Below are positions 8,069 to 16,426 of a stretch of DNA of 64,000 nucleotides, piece by piece. Under the pieces are notes generated by a model, which searched no databases, was not told where the DNA came from, and saw nothing but the letters and a program-made list of their open reading frames with translations. Origin of the DNA: Sporosarcina sp. ACRSL (GTDB taxonomy: Bacteria; Bacillota; Bacilli; Bacillales_A; Planococcaceae); contig NZ_JAKRNT010000001.1 in assembly GCF_022346605.1 (NCBI RefSeq), positions 124,001 to 188,000 of the forward strand. Direction: 5' to 3'. Positions within the stretch are counted from its first letter, which is position 1, and each line of letters begins with the position of its first letter. A program made the translations under genes and the position numbers.

Positions 8069-9388
8069 ATGAAACAACGTGAGCAATGGACATCAAAGAT
8101 TGGTTTTATATTAGCAGCCGCTGGAAGTGCAATCGGACTCGGGGCCATCTGGAAGTTCCCTTATATGGCAGGCACGAACGGCGGAAGCGTTTTTTTCTTG
8201 TTATTTATTATTTGTACATTGGTAATTGGTCTACCTATTTTACTAGCTGAATTCGTCATCGGGAGAAGAGGGCAGCAGGATGCTGTCAATTCTTTAAAAA
8301 AACTGGCACCCGGAAAACCTTGGTTTCTCATAGGCTGGATGGGACTACTAAGTTCCTTTATTCTGTTATCCTTCTATAGCGTCGTAGGTGGGTGGATTCT
8401 TTCTTATTTGGTACGGGCGTTATTGTTCCGTCTTGACGTTACCGATTATGGGGGGCTATTCGATACGATTATTGCGAATCCAGGAGAAGTGCTCATTGCA
8501 CAGGCTGTATTCATGATATTGAATATTTGGATTGTACAAAGCGGCGTCCAAGGCGGTATTGAGCGTGCGAGTCGGTGGATGATGCCATTGCTTTTCATCT
8601 TCTTCATTGTATTGGCAATTCGATCATTAACGCTCGACGGAGCAATGGAAGGGATCCGCTTCCTGTTCGTACCGGATTGGTCATATTTAACGGGTAAGAC
8701 TTTCTTGCTTGCGCTCGGACAGGCTTTCTTCTCGTTAAGCGTCGGCGTAACAGCAATGATGACGTACGCTTCTTATCTATCGAAAGAGGAGAGGTTAGGC
8801 CAATCCGCTTTCAACGTGTCTATATTGAATATATTCATCTCGTTGCTCGCGGGTATCGTCATCTTCCCGGCAGTATTTGCGCTAGGCCAATCGCCTGCTG
8901 AAGGACCGGGTTTGATCTTCGTCGTCTTACCAGCGATTTTCAATGAAATTCCACTCGGCGGATTTTTCATGATTTTGTTCTTTATTTTATTATTATTCGC
9001 GACATTGACATCCTCCATTTCTATGTTAGAAATTGTCGTCTCGACAGGGATTCAGAAGAAAGTAGAAAAGAGACGAACTGCGGCTTGGGTGTTTGGAGCT
9101 TTGATTTTCATCGTGGGCATTCCGAGTGCTTTGTCTTTTGGTGTGTTAGCGGATGTGAAGCTGCCCGGAGGCACGTTCTTTGATTTTGCAGATATCCTGA
9201 CAAGCCGGATCGGATTGCCGATTGGTGCGCTTCTCATTTCGATTTTCGCAGGACATGTGTTGACGACTGCGGAAACGGATGATGAGCTGCGAATGAATCC
9301 TCGCTTGAATCATACTTGGAAATTCATCGTGCGCTATATCGCACCAATTGCGATCATCGCTATTTTTATCGCTTCATTTATTGAATAA
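8069..9388 (+). CDS. Sodium-dependent neurotransmitter:sodium symporter (NSS) family transporter
   Basis: About 439 residues and 11-12 membrane segments. The N-terminal stretch WTSKIGFILAAAGSAIGLG followed by AIWKFPYMAGTNGG is the LeuT/NSS signature, covering the unwound TM1 that binds Na+ and substrate. It should import an amino acid or similar small solute driven by sodium. Two starts are possible: TTG at 8048 and ATG at 8069. I chose ATG because bacterial NSS proteins usually begin about eight residues before WTSK, although its ribosome site (GGAAAAGTGAG) is modest. Confidence 0.88.
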   Translation: MKQREQWTSKIGFILAAAGSAIGLGAIWKFPYMAGTNGGSVFFLLFIICTLVIGLPILLAEFVIGRRGQQDAVNSLKKLAPGKPWFLIGWMGLLSSFILLSFYSVVGGWILSYLVRALLFRLDVTDYGGLFDTIIANPGEVLIAQAVFMILNIWIVQSGVQGGIERASRWMMPLLFIFFIVLAIRSLTLDGAMEGIRFLFVPDWSYLTGKTFLLALGQAFFSLSVGVTAMMTYASYLSKEERLGQSAFNVSILNIFISLLAGIVIFPAVFALGQSPAEGPGLIFVVLPAIFNEIPLGGFFMILFFILLLFATLTSSISMLEIVVSTGIQKKVEKRRTAAWVFGALIFIVGIPSALSFGVLADVKLPGGTFFDFADILTSRIGLPIGALLISIFAGHVLTTAETDDELRMNPRLNHTWKFIVRYIAPIAIIAIFIASFIE

Positions 9389-9397
9389 AGGAACATG

Positions 9398-9430
9398 AAA
9401 AGCATTCTCTTTTATAGAGGGTGCTTTTTC
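9398..9430 (+). terminator. Rho-independent terminator
   Basis: AAAAGCAttCTC / GAGggTGCTTTTT hairpin after the NSS transporter gene. Confidence 0.75.
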
Positions 9431-9443
9431 TATTGAGGAGAAT

Positions 9444-9472
9444 TTGTTTTAGTAGTCTAAATAGTTTAAAAT
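9444..9472 (+). promoter_or_regulatory. Probable sigma-A promoter of the second S9 peptidase
   Basis: TTGTTT (9444-9449), 17-bp spacer, TAAAAT (9467-9472), placed 42 bp before the gene start. Confidence 0.5.
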
Positions 9473-9514
9473 ATTTGTGAGGTGTATTTTAAACAAGGGA
9501 AAAGGGGCCAAAAC

Positions 9515-11320
9515 ATGCTTAGTGTAAAGAAAAAGTATTCTATTGAACAATTTATCAATTGTGAGAGTCTATTGGGGGCATCGATTTCACCTGATGATGA
9601 AAAAATCTTATTTGGAAGTGACCGTTCTGGCGTCTATAATACGTACGCGGTTTCACGTACAGGAAGCAATGTTGAGCAACTGACATATTCTGATGACAAT
9701 TATATGATACCCGTAGGCTATTTCCCGGATGGTCGCAAGTTTCTGTACAGAAGTGACCAAGGCGGAAATGAGATCACACATCTTTATGTGCAAACTGAAG
9801 ATGGGAAAAGTATTGATCTTACCCCGGGTAAAGAAGAAAAAGCACAGTTTCATCGTTGGAGTCGGGATGACAAGCATTTTTTCTATGAATCGAATAAGCG
9901 GGATCCGCGTTTTATGGATTTGTATGAAATGAATATTGATACTTTTGAGCCGACGTTATTGTTTAAAAATGAGGATGGTTATTTTGTTATGGCAATTTCA
10001 GATGACAAAAAAACGATTGCCTTACAAAAGCCGCGGACATCGAATGATTCGGATATGTTTATTTACACGGAAGAAGAAGGTATCAAACATTTGTCCGATC
10101 ATGTTGGCGATGTTCAATTTCAGCCAGTTGCTTTTAATTCGGATTCTACCTATTTATATTACTTAACAGATGAAAATCATGAGTTTTTATATTTGATGCG
10201 ACTCTGTTTATCGTCCGGAAATAGAGAGGTAGTCGCGAAAGAAAACTGGGATATTTTAACGGCCCGCTTTTCTCCTCATTATAAATACCTTTACTATTTT
10301 TTAAATAATGATGCCAAGATTGAAGTGAAAGTTATAGAGTCGGAAACTGGAGAGCATGTTGAAATAGCGAATTTTCCGGAAGGGCAAATTAGTGGATTAT
10401 CTATTTCTAGAAGTGAACAGTATATGGTATTTTTATTAAATCGTTCAACAGCGCCAGCGAATTTGTATGTATACGACTTTGATGCTAAGGAATTAAGTTG
10501 CTTAACAGACACACTGAATCCAGAGATTGATGAGCGTGACTTAGTGAATGCACGGGTCGTTCATTATCCTTCGTTTGATGGGCTTGAGATCCCTGCTATC
10601 TATTATGAACCGCACTTGGAAGATGGAGAAAAAGCACCTGCACTCGTTTGGGTTCATGGAGGACCAGGTGGGCAGTCGACAGTCGATTTTAGCCCGATGA
10701 TCCAGTACTTAGTGAACCATGGATATGCCGTGCTCGCTGTGAATAACCGTGGAAGTTCTGGATACGGGAAAACGTTCTTCAAGGCAGCTGATTTGAAGCA
10801 CGGTGAAATTGATTTGGCTGATTGTATTGAAGGGAAAAAGTTTTTGATTGATACGGGGCGAATCGATGAGAATCGCATCGGCATCATTGGCGGAAGTTAC
10901 GGCGGTTATATGACGCTTGCTGCTCTCGCATTCCAACCCGGATCATTTGAAGTGGGCGTGAATATATTTGGAGTGTCCAACTGGGAGCGAACGTTAAAAA
11001 GTATTCCAGCATGGTGGGAGGCAATGCGTGACCTGTTGTATAAAAAAATTGGTGACCCGTATACACAAACCGAATATATCCGTAGTATTTCACCGCTTTT
11101 CCATGCAGAAAAAATTAACAAGCCGCTCATTGTCTTACAAGGCGCAAATGATCCACGTGTTTTGCAAGTGGAATCAGATGATATTGTTGAAAAGGTGAAA
11201 GAGAATGGTGTTCCTGTAGAATACATCATTTTTGAAGACGAAGGACATGGTTTTACAAAACGTGAAAATCAAATTAAAGGATATCGAGCAATCCGGGAAT
11301 TTTTGGATACGTATTTGTAA
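9515..11320 (+). CDS. S9 family serine peptidase, paralogue of the 2885 gene
   Basis: A 601-residue enzyme: propeller-like first 350 residues (SPDDEKILFGSDRSG, FPDGRKFLYRSDQGG repeats) and a C-terminal hydrolase with Ser461 in GGSYGGYM, Asp546 in GANDPRV and His578 in EGHGF. The oxyanion motif is HGGPGG. No signal peptide, so cytosolic peptide trimming is expected. The ATG at 9515 follows AAAGGGG; an in-frame GTG 33 bp upstream has no ribosome site. It shares layout and motifs with the first S9 gene, indicating an ancient duplication. Confidence 0.9.
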   Translation: MLSVKKKYSIEQFINCESLLGASISPDDEKILFGSDRSGVYNTYAVSRTGSNVEQLTYSDDNYMIPVGYFPDGRKFLYRSDQGGNEITHLYVQTEDGKSIDLTPGKEEKAQFHRWSRDDKHFFYESNKRDPRFMDLYEMNIDTFEPTLLFKNEDGYFVMAISDDKKTIALQKPRTSNDSDMFIYTEEEGIKHLSDHVGDVQFQPVAFNSDSTYLYYLTDENHEFLYLMRLCLSSGNREVVAKENWDILTARFSPHYKYLYYFLNNDAKIEVKVIESETGEHVEIANFPEGQISGLSISRSEQYMVFLLNRSTAPANLYVYDFDAKELSCLTDTLNPEIDERDLVNARVVHYPSFDGLEIPAIYYEPHLEDGEKAPALVWVHGGPGGQSTVDFSPMIQYLVNHGYAVLAVNNRGSSGYGKTFFKAADLKHGEIDLADCIEGKKFLIDTGRIDENRIGIIGGSYGGYMTLAALAFQPGSFEVGVNIFGVSNWERTLKSIPAWWEAMRDLLYKKIGDPYTQTEYIRSISPLFHAEKINKPLIVLQGANDPRVLQVESDDIVEKVKENGVPVEYIIFEDEGHGFTKRENQIKGYRAIREFLDTYL

Positions 11321-11330
11321 GTGTAAAAAC

Positions 11331-11359
11331 TCCAGTGCGACGATGCACTGGATTTTTTT
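11331..11359 (+). terminator. Rho-independent terminator
   Basis: CCAGTGC / GCACTGG hairpin followed by seven T. Confidence 0.85.
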
Positions 11360-11447
11360 GGGGATATTTATATATTCTTTCTAGTTAGGAAGGATATTCA
11401 AATTAAATGGAGAATTACATAAGAAATACAATTGAAGGAGTGATAGC

Positions 11448-11921
11448 ATGGAAGTAAAAACGATTGCCACTTTTGAGTGTGAGGTTATCAAGAAGGAGTA
11501 CAAATTGATTGGACAAAGCCTAACAGCAAATTTTCCCCAATCGTTCCCAGACGCGGCCGTTAAAGTTCAAATGGACTTTGAGAAACGGATCAATGAAGTG
11601 AAAAATTGCAAAAATAAGCATGTGTTAATCAGTCCGCATATGTGCAACGATATCGTTGCCACTTATTTCGCATGTGTAGAAGTTGAAGAGCTTACGGAAA
11701 TTCCTGAAGGGATGATTGGATTTACCATTCCAATGATGGACTATGCGAAAATTAGTTGCTCCAATAAAACGATCAATCAAGGGTATTCCAAAATATTTGC
11801 GTGGATGGGCGAGAATGGATATAAACAAAAATGGTTTGATAAGTCGTTTCCAATTGAGATTTTCTATATTCAAGAGGGAGCAGAGGAAGAAGTCGTTGAA
11901 ATTTTAGTACCGATCCAATGA
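11448..11921 (+). CDS. GyrI-like / effector-binding-domain protein
   Basis: A 157-residue single-domain protein that looks like the SOUL/GyrI (AraC C-terminal effector-binding) fold: EYKLIGQSLTANFP near the start, the strand pair TYFACVEVEELTEIPEGM in the middle, and an end strand FPIEIFYIQEG. No DNA-binding domain is attached. Such stand-alone domains bind small hydrophobic or cationic ligands. The function here is unknown. ATG preceded by AAGGAGTGATAGC; flanked by terminators on both sides. Confidence 0.65.
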   Translation: MEVKTIATFECEVIKKEYKLIGQSLTANFPQSFPDAAVKVQMDFEKRINEVKNCKNKHVLISPHMCNDIVATYFACVEVEELTEIPEGMIGFTIPMMDYAKISCSNKTINQGYSKIFAWMGENGYKQKWFDKSFPIEIFYIQEGAEEEVVEILVPIQ

Positions 11922-11926
11922 GTAGA

Positions 11927-11970
11927 GAACCGGCTATCCCTAATAAGGGGGTAGCCGGTTCATTTTATTT
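11927..11970 (+). terminator. Rho-independent terminator
   Basis: GAACCGGCTA / TAGCCGGTTC stem extended by CCC/GGG, then a T-rich tail, separating the GyrI-like gene from arsB. Confidence 0.85.
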
Positions 11971-12037
11971 GCTATTGTAGATTGGAACAATTAATTATAT
12001 GATGACAGACGTACCATGACAGAGGAGGAAACACAAT

Positions 12038-13333
12038 TTGTATTCAGTCATCACGGCTTCACTGATTTTTATCATTACGCTTATTTTTGTTATTTGGCAA
12101 CCTAGAAACCTGTCCATTGGATGGTCTGCATGTGTCGGCGCAATCATTGCATTACTAGTTGGTGTCGTCGACTTTACGGATGTACTTGACGTAACGGGAA
12201 TAGTTTGGAATGCAACACTCGCTTTTGTTGCCATCATTATCATCTCATTAATCCTTGATGAAATCGGCTTTTTTGAATGGTCTGCCTTACATATGGCCCG
12301 GTTAGCCAAAGGAAGCGGGCTGCGAATGTTTGTTTATGTCAGTATCCTTGGTGCGATCGTGGCGGCGTTATTCGCGAATGATGGCGCAGCGCTAATCTTG
12401 ACCCCAATCGTATTGGCGATGGTTAGGAATTTGAAGTTCAGCGATAAAATGATATTTCCATTTATCATTGCAAGTGGTTTTATCGCAGATACGACATCAT
12501 TGCCATTAGTTGTAAGTAACTTGGTCAATATCGTTTCTGCCGACTTTTTTGGCATCGGTTTTGTGGAATATGCGTCGAGGATGATTGTTCCGAACTTATT
12601 TTCATTAATCGCAAGCATTCTTGTCTTGTATTTATTTTTCCGTAAGAGCATTCCTAGCAATTATGAAGTAGCTGAATTGAAGAGACCTGAGGAAGCAATC
12701 AGGGATCACAAGATGTTTCGTCTTTCCTGGGGAGTTCTGGGCATTTTGCTCGTTGGATACTTCTCGAGTGAATTCATTGGGCTTCCAGTATCGTTCATCG
12801 CTGGAATTGTGGCCATTTTCTTTTTGATGATGGCGAAGCAAAGTCCTGCTGTTCAAACGAAACAAGTGTTGAAAGGGGCACCTTGGAATATCGTCTTCTT
12901 CTCAATTGGCATGTATGTCGTTGTATATGGATTGAGAAATGCGGGGTTGACGAGCGTCCTGGCAGATATTATTCAATTAGCTGCAGATCAAGGGCTCTTC
13001 GTAGCTACAATCTCTATGGGCTTCATTGCAGCATTTTTATCATCCGTCATGAACAATATGCCAACTGTCATGATCGATGCACTCGCGATAGCGGAAACGA
13101 ACACGACGGGACAAATTCGTGAAGCGCTTATCTATGCAAACATCATTGGGTCGGATTTAGGCCCTAAAATAACACCGATCGGTTCACTGGCAACGTTGCT
13201 TTGGCTGCATGTCCTTTCGCAAAAAGGCGTGAAAATTGGGTGGGGAACGTATTTTAAATTCGGAATCATCCTGACGATTCCTACACTTTTTGTAACGCTT
13301 GTAGGACTATACGTCTGGTTATTGATCATTTAA
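12038..13333 (+). CDS. arsB: Arsenite efflux pump ArsB
   Basis: A 431-residue polytopic membrane protein of the ArsB/NhaD ion-transporter superfamily with about 11-12 membrane segments. [11 protein letters not shown] and [12 protein letters not shown] are the two conserved half-helix motifs that line the transport site. It exports arsenite (and antimonite) made by the reductase encoded next to it. Translation starts at TTG, fixed by AGAGGAGGAA eight bases upstream. arsC follows after 20 bp. No arsR repressor gene lies nearby, so its control may differ from the usual arsRBC operon. Confidence 0.92.
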   Translation: MYSVITASLIFIITLIFVIWQPRNLSIGWSACVGAIIALLVGVVDFTDVLDVTGIVWNATLAFVAIIIISLILDEIGFFEWSALHMARLAKGSGLRMFVYVSILGAIVAALFANDGAALILTPIVLAMVRNLKFSDKMIFPFIIASGFIADTTSLPLVVSNLVNIVSADFFGIGFVEYASRMIVPNLFSLIASILVLYLFFRKSIPSNYEVAELKRPEEAIRDHKMFRLSWGVLGILLVGYFSSEFIGLPVSFIAGIVAIFFLMMAKQSPAVQTKQVLKGAPWNIVFFSIGMYVVVYGLRNAGLTSVLADIIQLAADQGLFVATISMGFIAAFLSSVMNNMPTVMIDALAIAETNTTGQIREALIYANIIGSDLGPKITPIGSLATLLWLHVLSQKGVKIGWGTYFKFGIILTIPTLFVTLVGLYVWLLII

Positions 13334-13353
13334 AAATAGGGAAGTGATAAAGT

Positions 13354-13773
13354 ATGAAGAAAAAAACTATTTATTTCCTTTGTACCGGCAACTCTTGCCG
13401 CAGCCAGATGGCTGAAGGGTGGGGGAAAAAGATTCTTGGTGAGCAATGGGATGTTAAAAGCGCCGGCATTGAAGCGCATGGAGTCAATCCGAACGCAGTA
13501 AAGGCAATGAACGAAGTAGGAATTGATATTTCAACTCAAACGTCAGATATCATTGACATGGAAATATTGAATAATGCTGATTTTATCGTTACCTTATGCG
13601 GGGATGCGGCAGACAAATGTCCGGTGACACCTGCTCATATAAAACGTGCGCATTGGGGATTCGATGATCCCGCAAAAGCAACAGGAACAGAAGAGGAGAA
13701 TTGGGCTTTCTTTCAGCGAGTACGGAATGAAATTGGTCGAAGGATTGAACAATTTAGCGAAACTGGGGAATGA
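13354..13773 (+). CDS. arsC: Arsenate reductase, thioredoxin-coupled (ArsC)
   Basis: A 139-residue protein of the low-molecular-weight phosphatase fold. The P-loop CTGNSCRSQ places Cys10 as the nucleophile and Cys15 beside it, with Cys82 and Cys89 ([10 protein letters not shown]) as the redox relay, matching the thioredoxin-dependent B. subtilis/S. aureus enzymes. It reduces arsenate to arsenite for export by ArsB. The gene is 20 bp downstream of arsB and convergent with the phospholipase-like gene, whose 3' end is only 19 bp away. Confidence 0.95.
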   Translation: MKKKTIYFLCTGNSCRSQMAEGWGKKILGEQWDVKSAGIEAHGVNPNAVKAMNEVGIDISTQTSDIIDMEILNNADFIVTLCGDAADKCPVTPAHIKRAHWGFDDPAKATGTEEENWAFFQRVRNEIGRRIEQFSETGE

Positions 13774-13792
13774 ATGTAGTGATACTTCAGCT

Positions 13793-14083
13793 TTATCTTC
13801 TGTAATGTTTGCACGTAAAAGCCATTTGAAGTTGTATATATTTGTAGAGAATACGCGCGTGCCTTCCCATTGGCGTGTCTTCATGTAAAAAAGGCTTAAG
13901 ACGCCGAAGGAATTCGCTATCACAGTGACATCGGTCTCCATAGAGCCGGTAGCATTTATCATGTGCTTTGCAAGCAGCATCTACTGCATTCAGTGGAGCG
14001 CCAGGTCCGTTGCAGCCAGGACCGCACCAGTTGTATCCAGGAAATAAGCAAAAACGGAGTTTTCTAATTTCTCTCGGCAACAA
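13793..14083 (-). CDS. Phospholipase A2-like small protein
   Basis: A 96-residue protein with a compact secreted-PLA2 pattern: a glycine-rich calcium-loop-like segment (CGPGCNGPGAP, residues 20-30), then ACKAHDKCY with the catalytic-type pair His41-Asp42, and further cysteines (RCHCD). This resembles the parvovirus-VP1/bacterial PLA2-like domain. There are eight or more cysteines but no clear signal peptide. A TTG start at 14083 is set by AGGAGGT seven bases upstream. Hydrolysis of phospholipid sn-2 esters is plausible but unproven; it could be a spore or envelope protein. Confidence 0.75.
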   Translation of the reverse strand: MLPREIRKLRFCLFPGYNWCGPGCNGPGAPLNAVDAACKAHDKCYRLYGDRCHCDSEFLRRLKPFLHEDTPMGRHARILYKYIQLQMAFTCKHYRR

Positions 14084-14170
14084 TTTAATGACCTCCTACG
14101 GAATAAAATATTATTATAGTTTATTCTATATATGCGATTACAAATAAGCGGGAACCTACGAAAAGACTAA

Positions 14171-14204
14171 AAATCCCTTAGCACTTTTTTATAGCGCTAA
14201 GGGA
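14171..14204 (-). terminator. Rho-independent terminator
   Basis: Read on the minus strand, TCCCTTAGC / GCTAAGGGA followed by a short T-run, downstream of the NAT-like gene. Confidence 0.7.
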
Positions 14205-14216
14205 GTTAACTCATAA

Positions 14217-14975
14217 CTATGCTTTTGATATTTCTTTATACATTTCCAAAGTAGATAGTAGAAATTCCTTATCATACTGTGTCATCTCATTTATTTTATC
14301 TACCCATTGTTCAATGGAGCTCAACTTCGGTTCACGGATCAAGCCTTCATTACTACTTAAGAAACTCTCCCAATTGTTGAATTCCCAATGGGCAATCTCG
14401 TTCTCATAGAAGACTCTGCATTCCAATAATGGTGGTTGACTAATTTGATTTTGGGAGTATTCAGCGGCTTGGAAAAAAGTATCGTTGTCGATTGTACTAG
14501 GATTATATACTTGTCTAGAAATCTTGCCGTTCGGTCTATGATACAGAATTTCGAAATGCTCATTATGATGTTTTACTTGGATTTTGGCGCCAGGAAAAAA
14601 GTCGCTAAGTTTTTCATCCGTATACTCCTCATGATTGTTGCTGACCAGAATGGGGCGTATCCATTGGTCACCTAAATCACATAAATACCGGTTTCCGTTT
14701 TCATCCAAAGCGATAACGGCGCTATGCAAATTATGGCTAATCGGGTAAGCTGTAATTCCCTCACTTTGAAATTCGTCCAACAACCAAATGGACAAGTCAA
14801 AGCAATTTCCAGTTATCCCATACTGCTCCCGATGTTCTTTCATTAACGAAACATCCCGCTGCTTCTTTTTTGTGCCTTGATGATAAAACCAAAGCTTTGT
14901 CAATCTTTCCATCGGAAAGTCATTGAATCTGTTCCATACTTTTAGAATCTGTTCAGGCGCGTGCAAATAAAACAC
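14217..14975 (-). CDS. Arylamine N-acetyltransferase/transglutaminase-like protein
   Basis: A 252-residue soluble protein. Its central region has a cysteine-protease-like triad order: Cys58 in TGNCFDLS, His84 in HNLHSAV and Asp100 in YLCDLGDQW, with spacing like arylamine N-acetyltransferases or transglutaminase-fold enzymes. Overall similarity to characterised NATs is not obvious, so the reaction is unknown. The GTG start lies 11 bp after the Nudix gene stop, suggesting co-transcription; its ribosome site (GAAAGTGA) is weak and close, so the true start is uncertain. Confidence 0.6.
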   Translation of the reverse strand: MFYLHAPEQILKVWNRFNDFPMERLTKLWFYHQGTKKKQRDVSLMKEHREQYGITGNCFDLSIWLLDEFQSEGITAYPISHNLHSAVIALDENGNRYLCDLGDQWIRPILVSNNHEEYTDEKLSDFFPGAKIQVKHHNEHFEILYHRPNGKISRQVYNPSTIDNDTFFQAAEYSQNQISQPPLLECRVFYENEIAHWEFNNWESFLSSNEGLIREPKLSSIEQWVDKINEMTQYDKEFLLSTLEMYKEISKA

Positions 14976-14986
14976 TCACTTTCAAG

Positions 14987-15460
14987 TCATTTATTAATAT
15001 TGAATTCATCTATTTCTTCATGCAGCGAACTTGCCCACCATGTTTCTTGAGTACCGTACATATAACTCTTTATTTCTATTTGTAGCGGATGGGGCTGTAA
15101 ATTCCATTCTTTTAAATCCATCGCATTCACCCAGAAAAATTCAATATGTGGTTCCCTTGAAGTTGGATTAATGTCGGTATGCAAGTCTTCACTATGCACT
15201 TCAAATACTTGATTAACCTCGCAATTGAGTACTCCTTTGTTCATCCACTTATGCTCAACTAGTCCAAGAAATTTGTTGACAGTACAAGAGATTCCTAATT
15301 CCTCATGTATCTCTCTTATTAGAGCATCCTTTGCACTTTCACCAAACTCAATATGCCCCCCTGGCAAAAAGGTATTTCTATGTCCGATGGCACGAGCGAC
15401 TAGTATTTTTCCATCTTTAATGAAGATTCCTCTTGCTAAATGGTGAAATTTCTTATCCAT
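14987..15460 (-). CDS. Nudix hydrolase
   Basis: A 157-residue protein with a complete Nudix box, GGHIEFGESAKDALIREI continuing HEELGI, near residues 34-57, which binds Mg2+ and cleaves nucleoside diphosphate-X bonds. HKWMNKG and HIEFFWVNAMDL are flanking strands of the fold. The substrate cannot be inferred. The ATG follows AAGGGGGGACCT. It is the first gene of a two-gene unit with the NAT-like gene. Confidence 0.9.
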   Translation of the reverse strand: MDKKFHHLARGIFIKDGKILVARAIGHRNTFLPGGHIEFGESAKDALIREIHEELGISCTVNKFLGLVEHKWMNKGVLNCEVNQVFEVHSEDLHTDINPTSREPHIEFFWVNAMDLKEWNLQPHPLQIEIKSYMYGTQETWWASSLHEEIDEFNINK

Positions 15461-15786
15461 AGGTCCCCCCCTTATTAACCGTTCACTTCATTAATACTAT
15501 TCGGATTATGTAATATCCTTTATTCTAGTAGAATTTCTTTTTGAATGAATATATAACCAGTAAAAGAATACAAAAGAACAGACCCAAGGCATCAAGCCTG
15601 ACAGGTCTGTTCCGAAGAAAAAAGTTAACTCTCTTGAAGGGAAGAATTAACATTGACGTATTTAATCTATCCTTACTTGCCTGAAGGGTGAGAGGAGGCA
15701 GTATGGAAAAGATTATGATGTAAACACTTGTCCTATTACTAAAACCTAAAGGCTAAGGATAAAATGCTTTGCCTTAAAGGGAGAGC
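15461..15786. other. Non-coding stretch after yjcZ-type gene
   Basis: This 326-bp gap holds a minus-strand terminator (15576-15612) and, near 15630-15660, a weak GTTAA/TTAAC inverted repeat. No gene with a credible ribosome site was found in it. Confidence 0.5.
15576..15612 (-). terminator. Terminator of the YjcZ-type gene
   Basis: GAACAGACC / GGTCTGTTC outer stem with inner AGGC/GCCT pairing; on the minus strand CTTTTGTATT follows. Its shape and loop sequence closely match the tRNA-Val terminator at 27899-27933. Confidence 0.65.
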
Positions 15787-15891
15787 TTAATAAAAGAAGG
15801 CAGTCCCTACGATAATCAGAAGAATGAACAGAACAACGATTAAAGCAAAGTTGCTGTGAAATCCATATCCTCCTCCATATCCACCACTCAT
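15787..15891 (-). CDS. YjcZ-type small sporulation protein
   Basis: A 34-residue protein: a Gly/Tyr-rich head (MSGGYGGGYGFHSN) and one hydrophobic segment (FALIVVLFILLIIVGTAFFY). This is the typical layout of the YjcZ/YczI-like small proteins found in spore formers, which are associated with the spore envelope. GGGAGGTGAAGAG lies immediately upstream, a very strong ribosome site. It is too short for most gene finders. Spore localisation is inferred from family. Confidence 0.85.
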   Translation of the reverse strand: MSGGYGGGYGFHSNFALIVVLFILLIIVGTAFFY

Positions 15892-16426
15892 ATCTCTTCA
15901 CCTCCCTGTAACTATTAGTACAGTATATGAACTGGCTTTCTGACGGATTGGACATACATCAGGTACATTGAAAAAGATTCATCACATCGTCATCATATTT
16001 TAAAATTGATCTTCTTAATAAAACACCACTCTCCGCATTGGTAAAAGCGGGAGTGGTGTTTCAACGTTCATCTCCCAAAAAAATATAAGGTGTATTGAAT
16101 AATAGAAACCAGATTACTATTCAATTTATAACAAATTACTCCGTTGAATCTACAAATTTAATTGGGTGCAATGATGGTTTTCTTTACATTCGCATTAAAT
16201 TTTTGGATATTCGATGAACAAATTGTGTCTTTTATATCGCTGTTTAATGAACTATTTGTGACGATTTTGACCGCTTTTTTAGTGAAGTTTTTGTGAAAAG
16301 CGTGTCGAATAATTGTTTTTAGCATTTTATTATATTAAGATAAACTCCTAGTTCAAGGAATTGCTGAACTCTATAACTTCACATGCTGTTTCTATAGCTT
16401 ATAGAACAAAAGAAAGGGGTACTTCC
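15892..16426. other. 535-bp non-coding region before qoxA
   Basis: AT-rich. Contains the hairpin at 16021-16061 and an untranslated run up to qoxA. A TGTCGAA string at 16304-16310 resembles a Spo0A half-site. The AT-rich stretch TATTATATT near 16328-16336 could be a -10 region, but no -35 box at 16-18 bp is convincing. I see no gene. Confidence 0.45.
16021..16061 (-). terminator. Strong hairpin, probable terminator
   Basis: AAACACCACTCtCCGC pairs with GCGGgAGTGGTGTTT. T-rich sequence follows on the minus strand (GTGTTTTATTAAG), but no minus-strand gene lies immediately upstream of it. Confidence 0.5.
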
